Made by a program: the position numbers and the translations under genes
Notes under the pieces: model-generated
The model's database searches: none
The model's input: only the letters and a program-made list of their open reading frames with translations
What the model was told of the DNA's origin: nothing
Part shown: positions 1-6,769 of the stretch, piece by piece
Layout of the letters: every line of letters begins with the position of its first letter
How positions within the stretch are numbered: position 1 is the first letter of the stretch
From: an uncultured Lachnospiraceae bacterium
GTDB lineage: Bacteria; Bacillota; Clostridia; Lachnospirales; Lachnospiraceae
Direction of reading: 5' to 3'
DNA: 9,365 nucleotides
Assembly (NCBI GenBank): GCA_947589175.1
Contig: CANPZR010000092.1
Location: forward strand, 1 to 9,365

Positions 1-44
1 CCCGCGTGGGCCGCCAGTATCTTCTGGGTCATAGTCATTCCCAT
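1..44 (-). CDS. leuC: 3-isopropylmalate dehydratase large subunit, N-terminal fragment
   Basis: Only the first 14 codons and part of a fifteenth are inside the window; the gene continues beyond the left edge. They read MGMTMTQKILAAHAG, which I recognise as the typical start of the clostridial LeuC/aconitase-family large subunit. LeuC with LeuD isomerises 2-isopropylmalate to 3-isopropylmalate in leucine synthesis, using a 4Fe-4S cluster; none of the cluster residues are visible here. The ATG at 44 has a strong Shine-Dalgarno sequence, AGGAGGA (52-58), seven bases upstream, which fixes the start. It is preceded by its own promoter and a repeat-rich leader, so it probably begins a leu operon separate from dut. 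A homoaconitase-family relative would begin similarly, so the exact substrate rests on the missing part. Confidence 0.8.
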   Translation of the reverse strand, partial: MGMTMTQKILAAHA

Positions 45-89
45 TGTTCTGTCCTCCTACTGCTTACTAAATTTTTGCCCTTATGTCTC

Positions 90-139
90 AATTTCATGAA
101 AACATGAAATTTTCACGCCAGCATGAAATTCATGAAATT
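90..139. repeat. Cluster of four CATGAAATT elements in the leuC leader
   Basis: The nonamer CATGAAATT occurs on the plus strand at 103-111, 122-130 and 131-139 and inverted (AATTTCATG) at 90-98. The copies at 90-98 and 103-111 form a perfect 9-bp inverted repeat around AAAA; those at 122-130 and 131-139 are directly abutting. All lie just downstream of the predicted leuC -10 element, a usual place for repressor operators. In RNA the 90-111 pair would make a 9-bp hairpin, but no U-run follows it in the direction of leuC transcription, so it does not look like a terminator. The cognate regulator is unknown to me. Confidence 0.6.
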
Positions 140-153
140 TTGACTTTGATATC

Positions 154-182
154 ATTCTAACAGAAAAAAGTATTTTTTACAA
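154..182 (-). promoter_or_regulatory. Promoter for leuC
   Basis: On the minus strand a -35 hexamer TTGTAA (177-182) is followed after 17 bases by TAGAAT (154-159), four and five matches to the sigma-A consensus. Start of transcription would fall near 147, giving a leader of about 100 bases before the leuC ATG. A second, overlapping possibility is TTGACA (198-203), a perfect -35 just beyond the dut stop, but its best -10 partner (TAAAAA at 174-179, 18-base spacing) is weaker. Inferred from sequence only. Confidence 0.6.
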
Positions 183-204
183 ATTTTAAAGAAAATCTGT
201 CAAG

Positions 205-651
205 TCAGACCGTGCCCGTGGAGCCGAATCCGCCCTCTCCCCGCACGGTATCCGCCAGCTCGTCCGCCTCCTCGTACTCGGCGAAGTAATAGGGCGCGAT
301 CACCATCTGGGCAACCCGCTCTCCCGGCTCTACCACAATCTCCTCCGCGGAATGGTTGTGCAGGGCGACCATGATCTCGCCCCGGTAGTCGGAGTCGATC
401 ACGCCCACCTTGTTGGCCGGGGCCAGGCCCTTCTTACAGGCGAGCCCGCTCCTGGCGTACACAAGGCCCACCAGTCCCGCCGGTATCTCCACCGCAATTC
501 CCGTGTGGACAAATACCGTCGCCCCCGGAGAGACCGCGAGCGGCTCCTCCATGCAGGCGTGCAGATCCGCCCCCGCCGAAAACTCCGTGCCATAGCGCGG
601 CGTCTGTGCCTTTTCATCCAGTTTCTTAAAACGCAGCTTTATCCGGTTCAT
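205..651 (-). CDS. dut: Deoxyuridine 5'-triphosphate nucleotidohydrolase (dUTPase)
   Basis: This enzyme hydrolyses dUTP to dUMP and pyrophosphate, keeping uracil out of DNA and feeding dTMP synthesis. The 148-residue length is normal for the homotrimeric, Mg-dependent family, and all conserved motifs are present in order: SAGADL (25-30), GIAVEIPAGLVG (51-62), ARSGLACKKG (66-75), GVIDSDYRGE with the likely catalytic Asp86 (83-92), GERVAQMVIAP (110-120), and the C-terminal RGEGGFGSTG (137-146), the mobile arm that closes over the base. The protein is cytoplasmic with no signal sequence. It follows nrdG by 87 bases, so dNTP production and dUTP removal sit together. The ribosome binding site is weak: the best purine run, GGAAGG, is 14 bases from the ATG at 651; no better in-frame start was seen. 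Three 21-bp-spaced repeats lie immediately upstream. Confidence 0.96.
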   Translation of the reverse strand: MNRIKLRFKKLDEKAQTPRYGTEFSAGADLHACMEEPLAVSPGATVFVHTGIAVEIPAGLVGLVYARSGLACKKGLAPANKVGVIDSDYRGEIMVALHNHSAEEIVVEPGERVAQMVIAPYYFAEYEEADELADTVRGEGGFGSTGTV

Positions 652-679
652 ACTACTAATCCAATCCTTCCGCTGTTCT

Positions 680-741
680 TTATGGAAAAATCCATTTCAT
701 TTACAGTAAAATATATTTCAATTATGGTAAAATAAATTTCA
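680..741. repeat. Three tandem 20-mers with exact 21-bp period upstream of dut
   Basis: On the plus strand three similar 20-mers lie at 680-699 (TTATGGAAAAATCCATTTCA), 701-720 (TTACAGTAAAATATATTTCA) and 722-741 (TTATGGTAAAATAAATTTCA), each separated by one base. The third copy matches each of the other two at 17 of 20 positions. The last copy overlaps the nrdG stop codon. The period equals two turns of B-DNA, so a protein would meet all copies on one face. The repeat ends 28 bases before the dut ATG. I could not identify a convincing sigma-A promoter in this AT-rich stretch; a weak TTGAAA (716-721) has only poor -10 partners. Confidence 0.6.
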
Positions 742-1269
742 GACGATCTCGCCCTCCCAGTGGACGACCTCGCCGCTCTCCAGTGACTTCTTCACATCAA
801 TGATTCTCTGGTTGTCCGAACCCCGGAAATTCACTTTGAGGTTTTTCCGGGCGACGATAAACTCCCCGTCCACCATAATGTCAATGTAGGACAAGAGCTC
901 CCTTGTCACCTCGGACTCCCGGCACATGCGGTCGCGGATATCCCGGTCGAACAGATACCCGGTAAAGCACCAGATATCCTTCTCCGGATAGCGCTCATGC
1001 ACCTCTCTCAACAAAGGAAGGAGCCCCTCCTGGTTCTGAGGCTCCATAGGCTCCCCCCCTAACAGGGATAAGCCCGCCACATAGGTCGGCTCCAAATAGG
1101 AGAGGATTTCTTCCTTTTCTTTTTCTGTAAATGGCTTTCCGTAGTCAAAATCCCATGCTTCGCTGTTGAAGCACTCGGGACAGTGATGCGTGCAGCCGCT
1201 GACAAACAGCGATACCCTCACGCCGGTGCCGTTGGCCACATCGCATCTCTTGATATCTGCATAATTCAT
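739..1269 (-). CDS. nrdG: Anaerobic ribonucleotide reductase activating protein (radical SAM)
   Basis: NrdG uses a 4Fe-4S cluster to cleave S-adenosylmethionine and abstract hydrogen from the glycine of NrdD, creating the glycyl radical. The radical-SAM cluster motif C-x3-C-x2-C is visible as Cys26, Cys30 and Cys33 in SGCTHHCPECFN, and the SAM-binding GGEP motif follows at 71-74. At 176 residues it is slightly longer than the E. coli protein. The N-terminus MNYADIKRCDVANGTGVRVS is typical of NrdG. It starts 15 bases after the nrdD stop; its Shine-Dalgarno AAAGGAAG (1279-1286) overlaps the nrdD stop codon and sits nine bases from the ATG, so the pair is clearly one transcript with probable translational coupling. 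Nothing in the sequence looks degraded. Confidence 0.96.
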   Translation of the reverse strand: MNYADIKRCDVANGTGVRVSLFVSGCTHHCPECFNSEAWDFDYGKPFTEKEKEEILSYLEPTYVAGLSLLGGEPMEPQNQEGLLPLLREVHERYPEKDIWCFTGYLFDRDIRDRMCRESEVTRELLSYIDIMVDGEFIVARKNLKVNFRGSDNQRIIDVKKSLESGEVVHWEGEIV

Positions 1270-1284
1270 CGCGTCCCACTTCCT

Positions 1285-3411
1285 TTACAGGTGGAGGACA
1301 CGGGCATTGATTTCCTTGGTCTTGCCCACGTTCCAGAAGTTTTCGCCGAGATAGCCGCAGGTCCTTCTGGTCACGTTCATCTTGTCGTGATCCTTGTTGC
1401 CGCAGTTGGGGCACTCCCACTCCAGATCCTCGTTGATCTTGATCTCTCCATCATAGCCGCACTCATGGCAGTAGTCGGACTTGGTGTTGAACTCCGCGTA
1501 CTGAATGTGGTCGTAAATATACTTCACGGCCTCCTCGAGAGCGGGCAGGTTGTGCTGCATATTCGGAATCTCCACATAGGAGATGGCGCCGCCGGAGGAA
1601 ATCACCTGGAACTGGCTCTCAAAATCAAACTTGCTGAACGCGTCGATCTTCTCGCGCACATCCACATGGTAGGAGTTGGTGTAATAGCCCTTGTCCGTCA
1701 CGTCCTCGATTACGCCGAAACGCTTCTTATCGATCTCCGCGAAGCGATAGCAGAGGCTCTCGGCCGGGGTGCCGTACAGGCTGAAGCTGATTCCCGTCTC
1801 CTCTCTCCACGTATCGGTGGCGCGGCGCAGGCGTTTCATCAGAGCCATCGCAAACTCGCTGCCCTTCTCGGTCGTCTGGCTCTCGCCCGTCATCAGCTTG
1901 GTCACCTCATACAGTCCGATATAGCCGAGCGAAATCGTGGAGTAGCCGCCGTGGAGCAGCTTATCGATCTTCTCTCCCTTGCCAAGACGCGCGATTGCGC
2001 CGTACTGCCAGTGAATCGGACTGACGTCGCTGGTAATGCCCTCCAGCGCGCGATGGCGGCACATCAGAGCCTCGAAGCAAAGCGACAGACGCTCCTCCAA
2101 AAGCTGCCAGAAGTACTCCATATCTCCCTTGGCCACAATGCCGATCTGCGGAAGGTTCAGGCTGACAACGCCCTGATTGAAACGGCCCTCGAATTTGTAC
2201 TCGCCGTTCTCGTCCTTCCACGGAGTGAGAAAGCTCCGGCATCCCATGCAGCTGTATACGTTGCCCTCGTAATTCTCCCGCATCTTCTTGGCGGAGATGT
2301 AATCCGGGTACATTCTCTTGGCGGAACACTGCACCGCCAGTCTCGTGATGTAATCGTATTTGCCTCCTTTGAGGATATTGTGCTCATCCAGCACGTAAAT
2401 CAGCTTCGGGAAGGCCGGGGTCACATAGACGCCCTTTTCATTCTTAATGCCCTCTAAGCGCTGGCGGAGAATCTCCTCCACGATCATGGCATTTTCTTCT
2501 ACATATTCATCATCGGCGTCCACGTTCAAAAACAGCGTCACGAACGGAGACTGCCCGTTGGTCGTCATCAGCGTGTTGATCTGGTACTGGATGGTCTGCA
2601 CGCCGGAGCGCAGCTCGTCCTGCACGCGGTCCTTCACGAACTCCTCGATCGTCTCGGCGTCCAGCCTGTCCCCGAACTGCTCCATATAGTGAGCCCGGTA
2701 CTTGTCCGCGCTCTTTCTCAGATACTTGCCCAGATGACGCGTATCCACCGACTGACCGCCGTACTGGCTGCTGGCCACCGCCGAGATAATCTGCGTCACG
2801 ACCGTGCAGGCTACCTGAAAGCTCTTGGGGCTCTCAATGAGCTTGCCGTTCATCACTGTGCCGTTGTCCAGCATGTCCCCGATGTTGATCAGGCAGCAGT
2901 TGAAAATCGGCTGGATAAAGTAATCCATATCGTGGAAATGCAGCACGCCTTCCTCGTGGGCCCTCGTGATCTTTTCGGGAAGAAGAACGCGCTTGGTCAG
3001 GTCCTTGGACACCTCGCCCGCGATCAAATCCCTCTGCGTGCTTGCCACATAGGCGTTCTTGTTGGAGTTCTCCTCCATCACGTCCTTGTTGCTGTTCTGA
3101 ATCAGGCTCATGATGGAATCATCTGTGGTATTTGCCTTCCGAACCAGTTCTCTTGTGTAACGGTAAATAATATACTTCTTAGCCAGGGTAAACTTGCCCG
3201 CCGCCATCAGCTTCTGCTCGATGATGTCCTGGATATCCTCCACCTGCATCGTATCTCTCTTCATATTCTCAATGCAGGCAATAATCCCGTCAATGCTGTC
3301 GTCGGATATCTTGTCATAGGTCTCCACCTCCGCATTGGCCTTTCGGATCGCAATCAATATCTTGTTGCGGTCATAGTCTACGGTACGCCCGTCCCTCTTT
3401 ATTACTCTCAC
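1285..3411 (-). CDS. nrdD: Anaerobic (class III) ribonucleoside-triphosphate reductase
   Basis: NrdD reduces ribonucleoside triphosphates to deoxyribonucleotides under anaerobic conditions with a glycyl radical made by NrdG. The 708-residue chain begins with an ATP-cone (about 1-95, VIKRDGRTVDYDRNKI), the allosteric ATP/dATP sensor. The catalytic barrel carries FNCCLIN (Cys172/173) and YSCMGCRSFL (Cys388/391); Cys391 in MGCR is the likely thiyl-radical residue by analogy with the phage T4 enzyme. Four cysteines (648, 651, 667, 670) form the C-terminal zinc ribbon, followed by RRTCGYLG with the radical Gly686. No intein or frameshift is present. Translation starts at GTG (3409-3411), supported by AAAGGAG (3421-3427) nine bases upstream and the family-typical MRVIKRDG start. 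A dedicated promoter with an NrdR-type operator lies upstream, and nrdG follows directly. Confidence 0.97.
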   Translation of the reverse strand: MRVIKRDGRTVDYDRNKILIAIRKANAEVETYDKISDDSIDGIIACIENMKRDTMQVEDIQDIIEQKLMAAGKFTLAKKYIIYRYTRELVRKANTTDDSIMSLIQNSNKDVMEENSNKNAYVASTQRDLIAGEVSKDLTKRVLLPEKITRAHEEGVLHFHDMDYFIQPIFNCCLINIGDMLDNGTVMNGKLIESPKSFQVACTVVTQIISAVASSQYGGQSVDTRHLGKYLRKSADKYRAHYMEQFGDRLDAETIEEFVKDRVQDELRSGVQTIQYQINTLMTTNGQSPFVTLFLNVDADDEYVEENAMIVEEILRQRLEGIKNEKGVYVTPAFPKLIYVLDEHNILKGGKYDYITRLAVQCSAKRMYPDYISAKKMRENYEGNVYSCMGCRSFLTPWKDENGEYKFEGRFNQGVVSLNLPQIGIVAKGDMEYFWQLLEERLSLCFEALMCRHRALEGITSDVSPIHWQYGAIARLGKGEKIDKLLHGGYSTISLGYIGLYEVTKLMTGESQTTEKGSEFAMALMKRLRRATDTWREETGISFSLYGTPAESLCYRFAEIDKKRFGVIEDVTDKGYYTNSYHVDVREKIDAFSKFDFESQFQVISSGGAISYVEIPNMQHNLPALEEAVKYIYDHIQYAEFNTKSDYCHECGYDGEIKINEDLEWECPNCGNKDHDKMNVTRRTCGYLGENFWNVGKTKEINARVLHL

Positions 3412-3490
3412 TTGTACTCTCTCCTTTCCTGTCTGTCAGTACTAAGTTTATTAATCCCTTCAAGAGTCCGAAAATTGGCCTCTGTTGGAT

Positions 3491-3519
3491 ATTATAGCAC
3501 TGCGCCCTCATCTTGTCCA
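3491..3519 (-). promoter_or_regulatory. Promoter for nrdD-nrdG
   Basis: A near-consensus sigma-A promoter reads TGGACA (3514-3519), 17 bases, then a perfect TATAAT (3491-3496) on the minus strand. Transcription would begin near 3484, leaving a leader of about 70 bases to the GTG start of nrdD. It lies within the 167-base nrdD-mutY gap, so nrdD need not depend on read-through from mutY. I saw no clear mutY terminator in that gap. Confidence 0.75.
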
Positions 3520-3532
3520 CAAGATATTGTAA
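3517..3532. promoter_or_regulatory. NrdR-box-like operator over the nrdD -35 element
   Basis: CCACAAGATATTGTAA matches the published NrdR consensus acaCwAtATaTwGwgt at 12 of 16 positions, with nine of the ten core bases. It covers part of the -35 hexamer. NrdR is the ATP/dATP-sensing zinc-ribbon/ATP-cone repressor of ribonucleotide reductase genes and normally binds paired boxes. Possible partners are a half-conserved site over the -10 at 3485-3500 (32 bp away, left half CTATA on the minus strand) and GTACCATATCATGTGT at 3558-3573 (41 bp away, 11 of 16). Both spacings are near whole helical turns. The nrdR gene is not in the window. Confidence 0.65.
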
Positions 3533-3578
3533 TTTTTTCGGATTATTTTCAGAAATCGTACCATATCATGTGTAGTTA

Positions 3579-4631
3579 CTATACTTGTAGAAAGGCGTGG
3601 AAAGCCACTGGCAGGGCATATTCCCGCTGCAGCTGATCCCATTTTACAAAGAGAGCCCCGGACACTACATCCTGTGGTCGGTCCCCGGAGAGAAGAATCC
3701 GGTATCCCCTCATGCGCCACTCCACATGGGAAAAGACGTGCTTCGCGTCCGGCAGCCGCTCCACGGACTCCGCCTCCGCTCCCTGTTCCTCTAAGAACTT
3801 CCTGATCTGCGCCTTGCCGCAGTGCCCCGCGAGTGAGGGAAATTCCCACATGCCCGCCAGAAGCCCCGTATCCGGCCTCTTTCGCACGCACACCTCCCCC
3901 GCCTGTTCCAGAAGAAGGACCGTGCGCTTTTCTATGCGTCTCTCCCTGGGTTTTGGCTTCACCGGGAGCTTCATCTGAGCGCCCGCGGCCCTGCCCTGAC
4001 ACAGCTTTTTAAGCGGGCATTTTTCGCAGAGGGGCGCGCCGCCGGGGATGCAGACCACCTCACCGAGCTCCATTAACGCCTGGTTAAAATCCCCCGGCCG
4101 CTCCGCCGGCACCACGGCCTGAATGGACCTTTCTACCTCCCGCCGCACGGACATTTTCGAGATGTCGTCCGCGCAGTTTAAAAAACGCATCACCACCCGC
4201 AGGACGTTGCCGTCCACCGCCGGGGCCGGTACGCCGTAGGCGATCGAGGCGATGGCTCCCGCCGTATAATTGCCGACACCCGCCAGTTCCTTTAATTTTT
4301 CGTAATCCGCCGGGAGCTCTCCCCCGTGCCGCTCCATGACCTGAGAAGCCGCTTTTTTCAGATTGCGTGCCCGGTTGTAGTAGCCAAGTCCCTCCCAGAG
4401 TTTCATCAGCTCGTCGTCCGACACCCCGGCGAGCGAGGCGATATCCGGCAGGCGGTCGAGGAACCGGGCGTAATACCCCATGACCGCCTCGATCCGGGTC
4501 TGCTGCAGCATAATCTCCGAGATCCACACATGATAGGGAGTGGGGTCCTCCCGCCAGGGCATGCTCCTCTTATTTTTTTCATACCAAGAAAGAAGGGGCT
4601 CTGTCAAAGCCCCTAGCTCATATTTGCTCAT
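3579..4631 (-). CDS. mutY: A/G-specific adenine DNA glycosylase
   Basis: MutY excises adenine mispaired with 8-oxoguanine, preventing G:C to T:A mutations. The 350-residue protein has the full family layout. The helix-hairpin-helix glycosylase domain contains WISEIMLQQT with catalytic Glu39, then LAGVGNYTAGAIASIAYG (116-133) and VDGNV with catalytic Asp140. A 4Fe-4S loop follows with Cys194, 202, 205 and 211; the first spacing is seven residues, against six in E. coli MutY. A C-terminal NUDIX-like domain (about 235-350) carries HVFSHVEW; its Phe300-Ser301-His302 is the FSH triad that reads 8-oxoG, which separates MutY from endonuclease III. The ATG at 4631 overlaps the upstream gene's stop as ATGA, pointing to translational coupling. 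The gene ends in adjacent TAG and TAA stops. Confidence 0.96.
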   Translation of the reverse strand: MSKYELGALTEPLLSWYEKNKRSMPWREDPTPYHVWISEIMLQQTRIEAVMGYYARFLDRLPDIASLAGVSDDELMKLWEGLGYYNRARNLKKAASQVMERHGGELPADYEKLKELAGVGNYTAGAIASIAYGVPAPAVDGNVLRVVMRFLNCADDISKMSVRREVERSIQAVVPAERPGDFNQALMELGEVVCIPGGAPLCEKCPLKKLCQGRAAGAQMKLPVKPKPRERRIEKRTVLLLEQAGEVCVRKRPDTGLLAGMWEFPSLAGHCGKAQIRKFLEEQGAEAESVERLPDAKHVFSHVEWRMRGYRILLSGDRPQDVVSGALFVKWDQLQREYALPVAFHAFLQV

Positions 4632-5464
4632 TTCGGTTCTCCTGTCCCAAGCTCAATCTTGTTTCTGGAAAAATCCACATACATCTGAATTTCTTCCTCA
4701 TCCATGCGGGTAAACTCCGCCAGCTCCTGTCTGGTGGCCACCCGGCCGTACTCCTCCGCCAGAATGTTCGTCGCCTCCCGCAGCAGATTCATCCGCGCCA
4801 GCACGGAGCTGATATTGTCGCTGTCCTCCAGATGCTCGTCCACAAGCTCGATCAGTCGGCTCCTCACCGCGTGGTCAATGGCCTTTCCGGCGTTCGTCGC
4901 CTCCTCGCTGCCACAGAGCATGGACACGCACATCATCAGCTCCAGGTTGCCCTCCTGGATCAAGTCCTCCAGGGGCACGCCCCGCCCCCGGTATTTGCCC
5001 GCCAGGGTCAGCACCCGCTTCAGGTGAGCCTCCACCACCGGGTGGATCGACTCCTCCTCTCCCCGCGCCAAGCGCAGGTACAGCTCCTCTAACTCCTCCC
5101 TGGTGCGCTCCGGCAGAGCCCGCAGCTCCCGCCGATAGATCGTGAGGTACTGGGAGTCCGCCCGAACAGCCGGGGGCTCGTCGCCGTTTTCCGCCTCGGC
5201 ATTTCCCTGTGCATTCGCGCGGTCCGTCCGGGCATTTGCCCCGTTTCCCGCGCCGACAGCGGCTCCCGCCGTACCGATTCCCACCGTCCCCGGTATCTGG
5301 ATGCGGTTCTCCTTCAGATACGCGTACACCAGCGTCAGCTGCTCCTCCGTCAGAGAAAGATCGCCGCAGTAATCCGCTATTTCTTCTTTTGTGAGGACGT
5401 TTTCCTTCGCCCTTCCCAAATCCACCAGATCCTGCATCTGGCGCATAAATTCTCTCTGATCCAT
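4628..5464 (-). CDS. Sigma-70-like protein lacking recognisable -10 segment and region 4
   Basis: This is a 278-residue protein related to sigma-70 factors but incomplete. Residues 1-57 resemble sigma region 1.1; 59-103 is a Gly/Ala/Asn-rich, probably disordered linker. Residues 104-146 resemble region 1.2, and 146-183 regions 2.1-2.2, with DLIQEGNLELM (167-177), the segment that in sigma factors docks on the beta-prime clamp helices. Where regions 2.3-2.4 should carry the aromatic melting and -10-reading residues (FSTYAxWWIR type) the chain instead reads DHAVRSRLIELVDEHLED. Residues 221-271 resemble region 3; region 4 is absent. It may bind core RNA polymerase without ordinary promoter recognition; this is inference. 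It ends in ATGA overlap with mutY. I chose the ATG at 5464 because AGGAG lies just upstream (four-base spacing); an ATG at 5476 would add MRRG but lacks a good binding site. The roughly 100 bases upstream show no convincing promoter. Confidence 0.75.
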   Translation of the reverse strand: MDQREFMRQMQDLVDLGRAKENVLTKEEIADYCGDLSLTEEQLTLVYAYLKENRIQIPGTVGIGTAGAAVGAGNGANARTDRANAQGNAEAENGDEPPAVRADSQYLTIYRRELRALPERTREELEELYLRLARGEEESIHPVVEAHLKRVLTLAGKYRGRGVPLEDLIQEGNLELMMCVSMLCGSEEATNAGKAIDHAVRSRLIELVDEHLEDSDNISSVLARMNLLREATNILAEEYGRVATRQELAEFTRMDEEEIQMYVDFSRNKIELGTGEPK

Positions 5465-5571
5465 GCCTCTCCTCATTTCCGTCTGAAATATCGTCCGGCC
5501 GCGTTTACAGCTTCCGCCTGTTTATTTTCACCTGCTATCAAAAACTGCGTTCACACGATACGCCCGCCATA

Positions 5572-6741
5572 TCACAGCGCGTTCTCATAAATTTTGATCA
5601 CGTCGTCCCTTTTCAGCTTCACATAATTTCCCTCGGTTTTCCTGCCGCCGAGAAGCTTGTCCGCCATGAGCGGAATGTCCTCCGCCCTCGCGCCGATTTC
5701 CGCAAAGGAGGACGGCATCCCGATTTCCCTCAAAAATGCCTCGAACGCCTCGATTCCCGCCAGCGCCGTCTCCCTCGGATTTTCCTCATTCAGCGGAATA
5801 TCCCACACCCGCGTGGCAAAGAGCACGCACTTGTCCGGATTGATCTCCAGCACATAGCGCATCCACTTAGGCATAATGACCGCCAGCCCGGCGCCGTGTG
5901 TCACGTCGTACAGCGCCGACAGCTCGTGCTCGATGTGATGGCTCGCCCAGTCCTGTACCCTTCCCACGCCGCAGCTGTTGTTGTGAGCCAGCATCCCCGC
6001 CCACATCAGATTGGCCCTCGCCTCGTAGTTGTCCGGCTCGCGGATCGCCCGCGGCGCCTCGTAAATCACGGTCTTCATCACCGCCTCGCAGAGCCGGTCG
6101 GTGATCTCCGTCTCCTCCGTATTGGAAAAATACCGCTCGCACACATGGGCAATCATGTCCGTCGCCCCCGCCGCCGTCTGATACGCCGGCAGCGTGCAGG
6201 TCAGTTCCGGGTTCAAAATCGAGAATTTCGGGCGCAGCACGTCGCTTTTCGTGCCCTTTTTCAGCAGCGTAGCCTCATCCGTAATAACCGTGTTGGGCGA
6301 GCCCTCGCTCCCCGCCGCCGCAATCGTCAGAATCGTCCCGATGGGCAGCGCTCTCTCGATCTTTGCCTTTCCGTGGTAAAAATCCAGAAAATCTCCGTCG
6401 TAAAGGCTTCCCGCCGCAATCGCCTTGGAGGAATCAATGGTGCTCCCGCCCCCCACAGCCAGTATAAAATCAATATTTTCCTTCCGGCACAGCTCGATGC
6501 CCTCATACACCAGGCCGCTGCGGGGATTGGGCTTGACGCCTCCCAGCTCCGCGGCAAAAAGGCCCGCCTCCGAGAGCACGCTTTTTACCCGATCGTACAG
6601 GCCGCTCTTTTTGATCGAGCCGCCCCCGTAGTGCAGCAGCACGCGGCTGCCTCCAAAGCGGCGGACCAGTTCCGCCACATGCGCCTCGGCTCCCCTTCCG
6701 AAGTCAAAATAGGTCGGGGCGTAAAAAGTAAAATTATCCAT
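5572..6741 (-). CDS. Iron-containing alcohol dehydrogenase, BDH/YqhD type
   Basis: A 389-residue cytoplasmic type III alcohol dehydrogenase that would reduce aldehydes to alcohols with NAD(P)H, re-oxidising cofactor during fermentation; butanol dehydrogenase-like is the closest class I recognise. The nucleotide-binding part has HYGGGSIKKSGLYD (37-50) and GGGSTIDSSK (97-106). The metal ligands expected for the family are present as Asp195, His199, His268 and His282 (DMIAHV, SHHIEHELS, THGAGLA), with the same spacing as Asp194/His198/His267/His281 of E. coli YqhD. Length is normal and there is no sign of decay. The ATG at 6741 has AAGGAAG (6749-6755) seven bases upstream. It is preceded by three dyads and a candidate -10 (TATACT, 6764-6769), so it is probably regulated separately from asnA. 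Substrate and cofactor preference cannot be read from sequence alone. Confidence 0.92.
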   Translation of the reverse strand: MDNFTFYAPTYFDFGRGAEAHVAELVRRFGGSRVLLHYGGGSIKKSGLYDRVKSVLSEAGLFAAELGGVKPNPRSGLVYEGIELCRKENIDFILAVGGGSTIDSSKAIAAGSLYDGDFLDFYHGKAKIERALPIGTILTIAAAGSEGSPNTVITDEATLLKKGTKSDVLRPKFSILNPELTCTLPAYQTAAGATDMIAHVCERYFSNTEETEITDRLCEAVMKTVIYEAPRAIREPDNYEARANLMWAGMLAHNNSCGVGRVQDWASHHIEHELSALYDVTHGAGLAVIMPKWMRYVLEINPDKCVLFATRVWDIPLNEENPRETALAGIEAFEAFLREIGMPSSFAEIGARAEDIPLMADKLLGGRKTEGNYVKLKRDDVIKIYENAL

Positions 6742-6769
6742 TTCCGCACTTCCTTATATAATAAGTATA

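Noticed and set aside
90..111. Rho-independent terminator for dut
   Set aside because: The 9-bp hairpin is AT-rich and is followed by GAGACATAAG rather than a U-run on the minus strand.
115..135. Leader peptide for leucine attenuation of leuC
   Set aside because: The short frame on the minus strand (MNFMLA) has a single leucine, no ribosome binding site, and no terminator/antiterminator pair follows.
706..721. NrdR box upstream of dut
   Set aside because: The ATATAT core is present but the flanking C and G that define the box are missing; only about 9 of 16 positions agree, as expected in AT-rich DNA.
680..741. CRISPR array
   Set aside because: Repeat copies are separated by single bases, so there are no spacers, and the copies are imperfect.
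1183..2457. 424-residue open frame on the plus strand opposite nrdD
   Set aside because: It lies antisense to clearly conserved nrdD sequence and across nrdG's 5' end, and its product has no recognisable domain. The frame is open because of GC-rich codon usage on the coding strand.
2689..3636. 315-residue open frame on the plus strand across the nrdD 5' half and promoter
   Set aside because: It overlaps the conserved ATP-cone coding sequence and runs through the nrdD regulatory region; composition is shadow-like.
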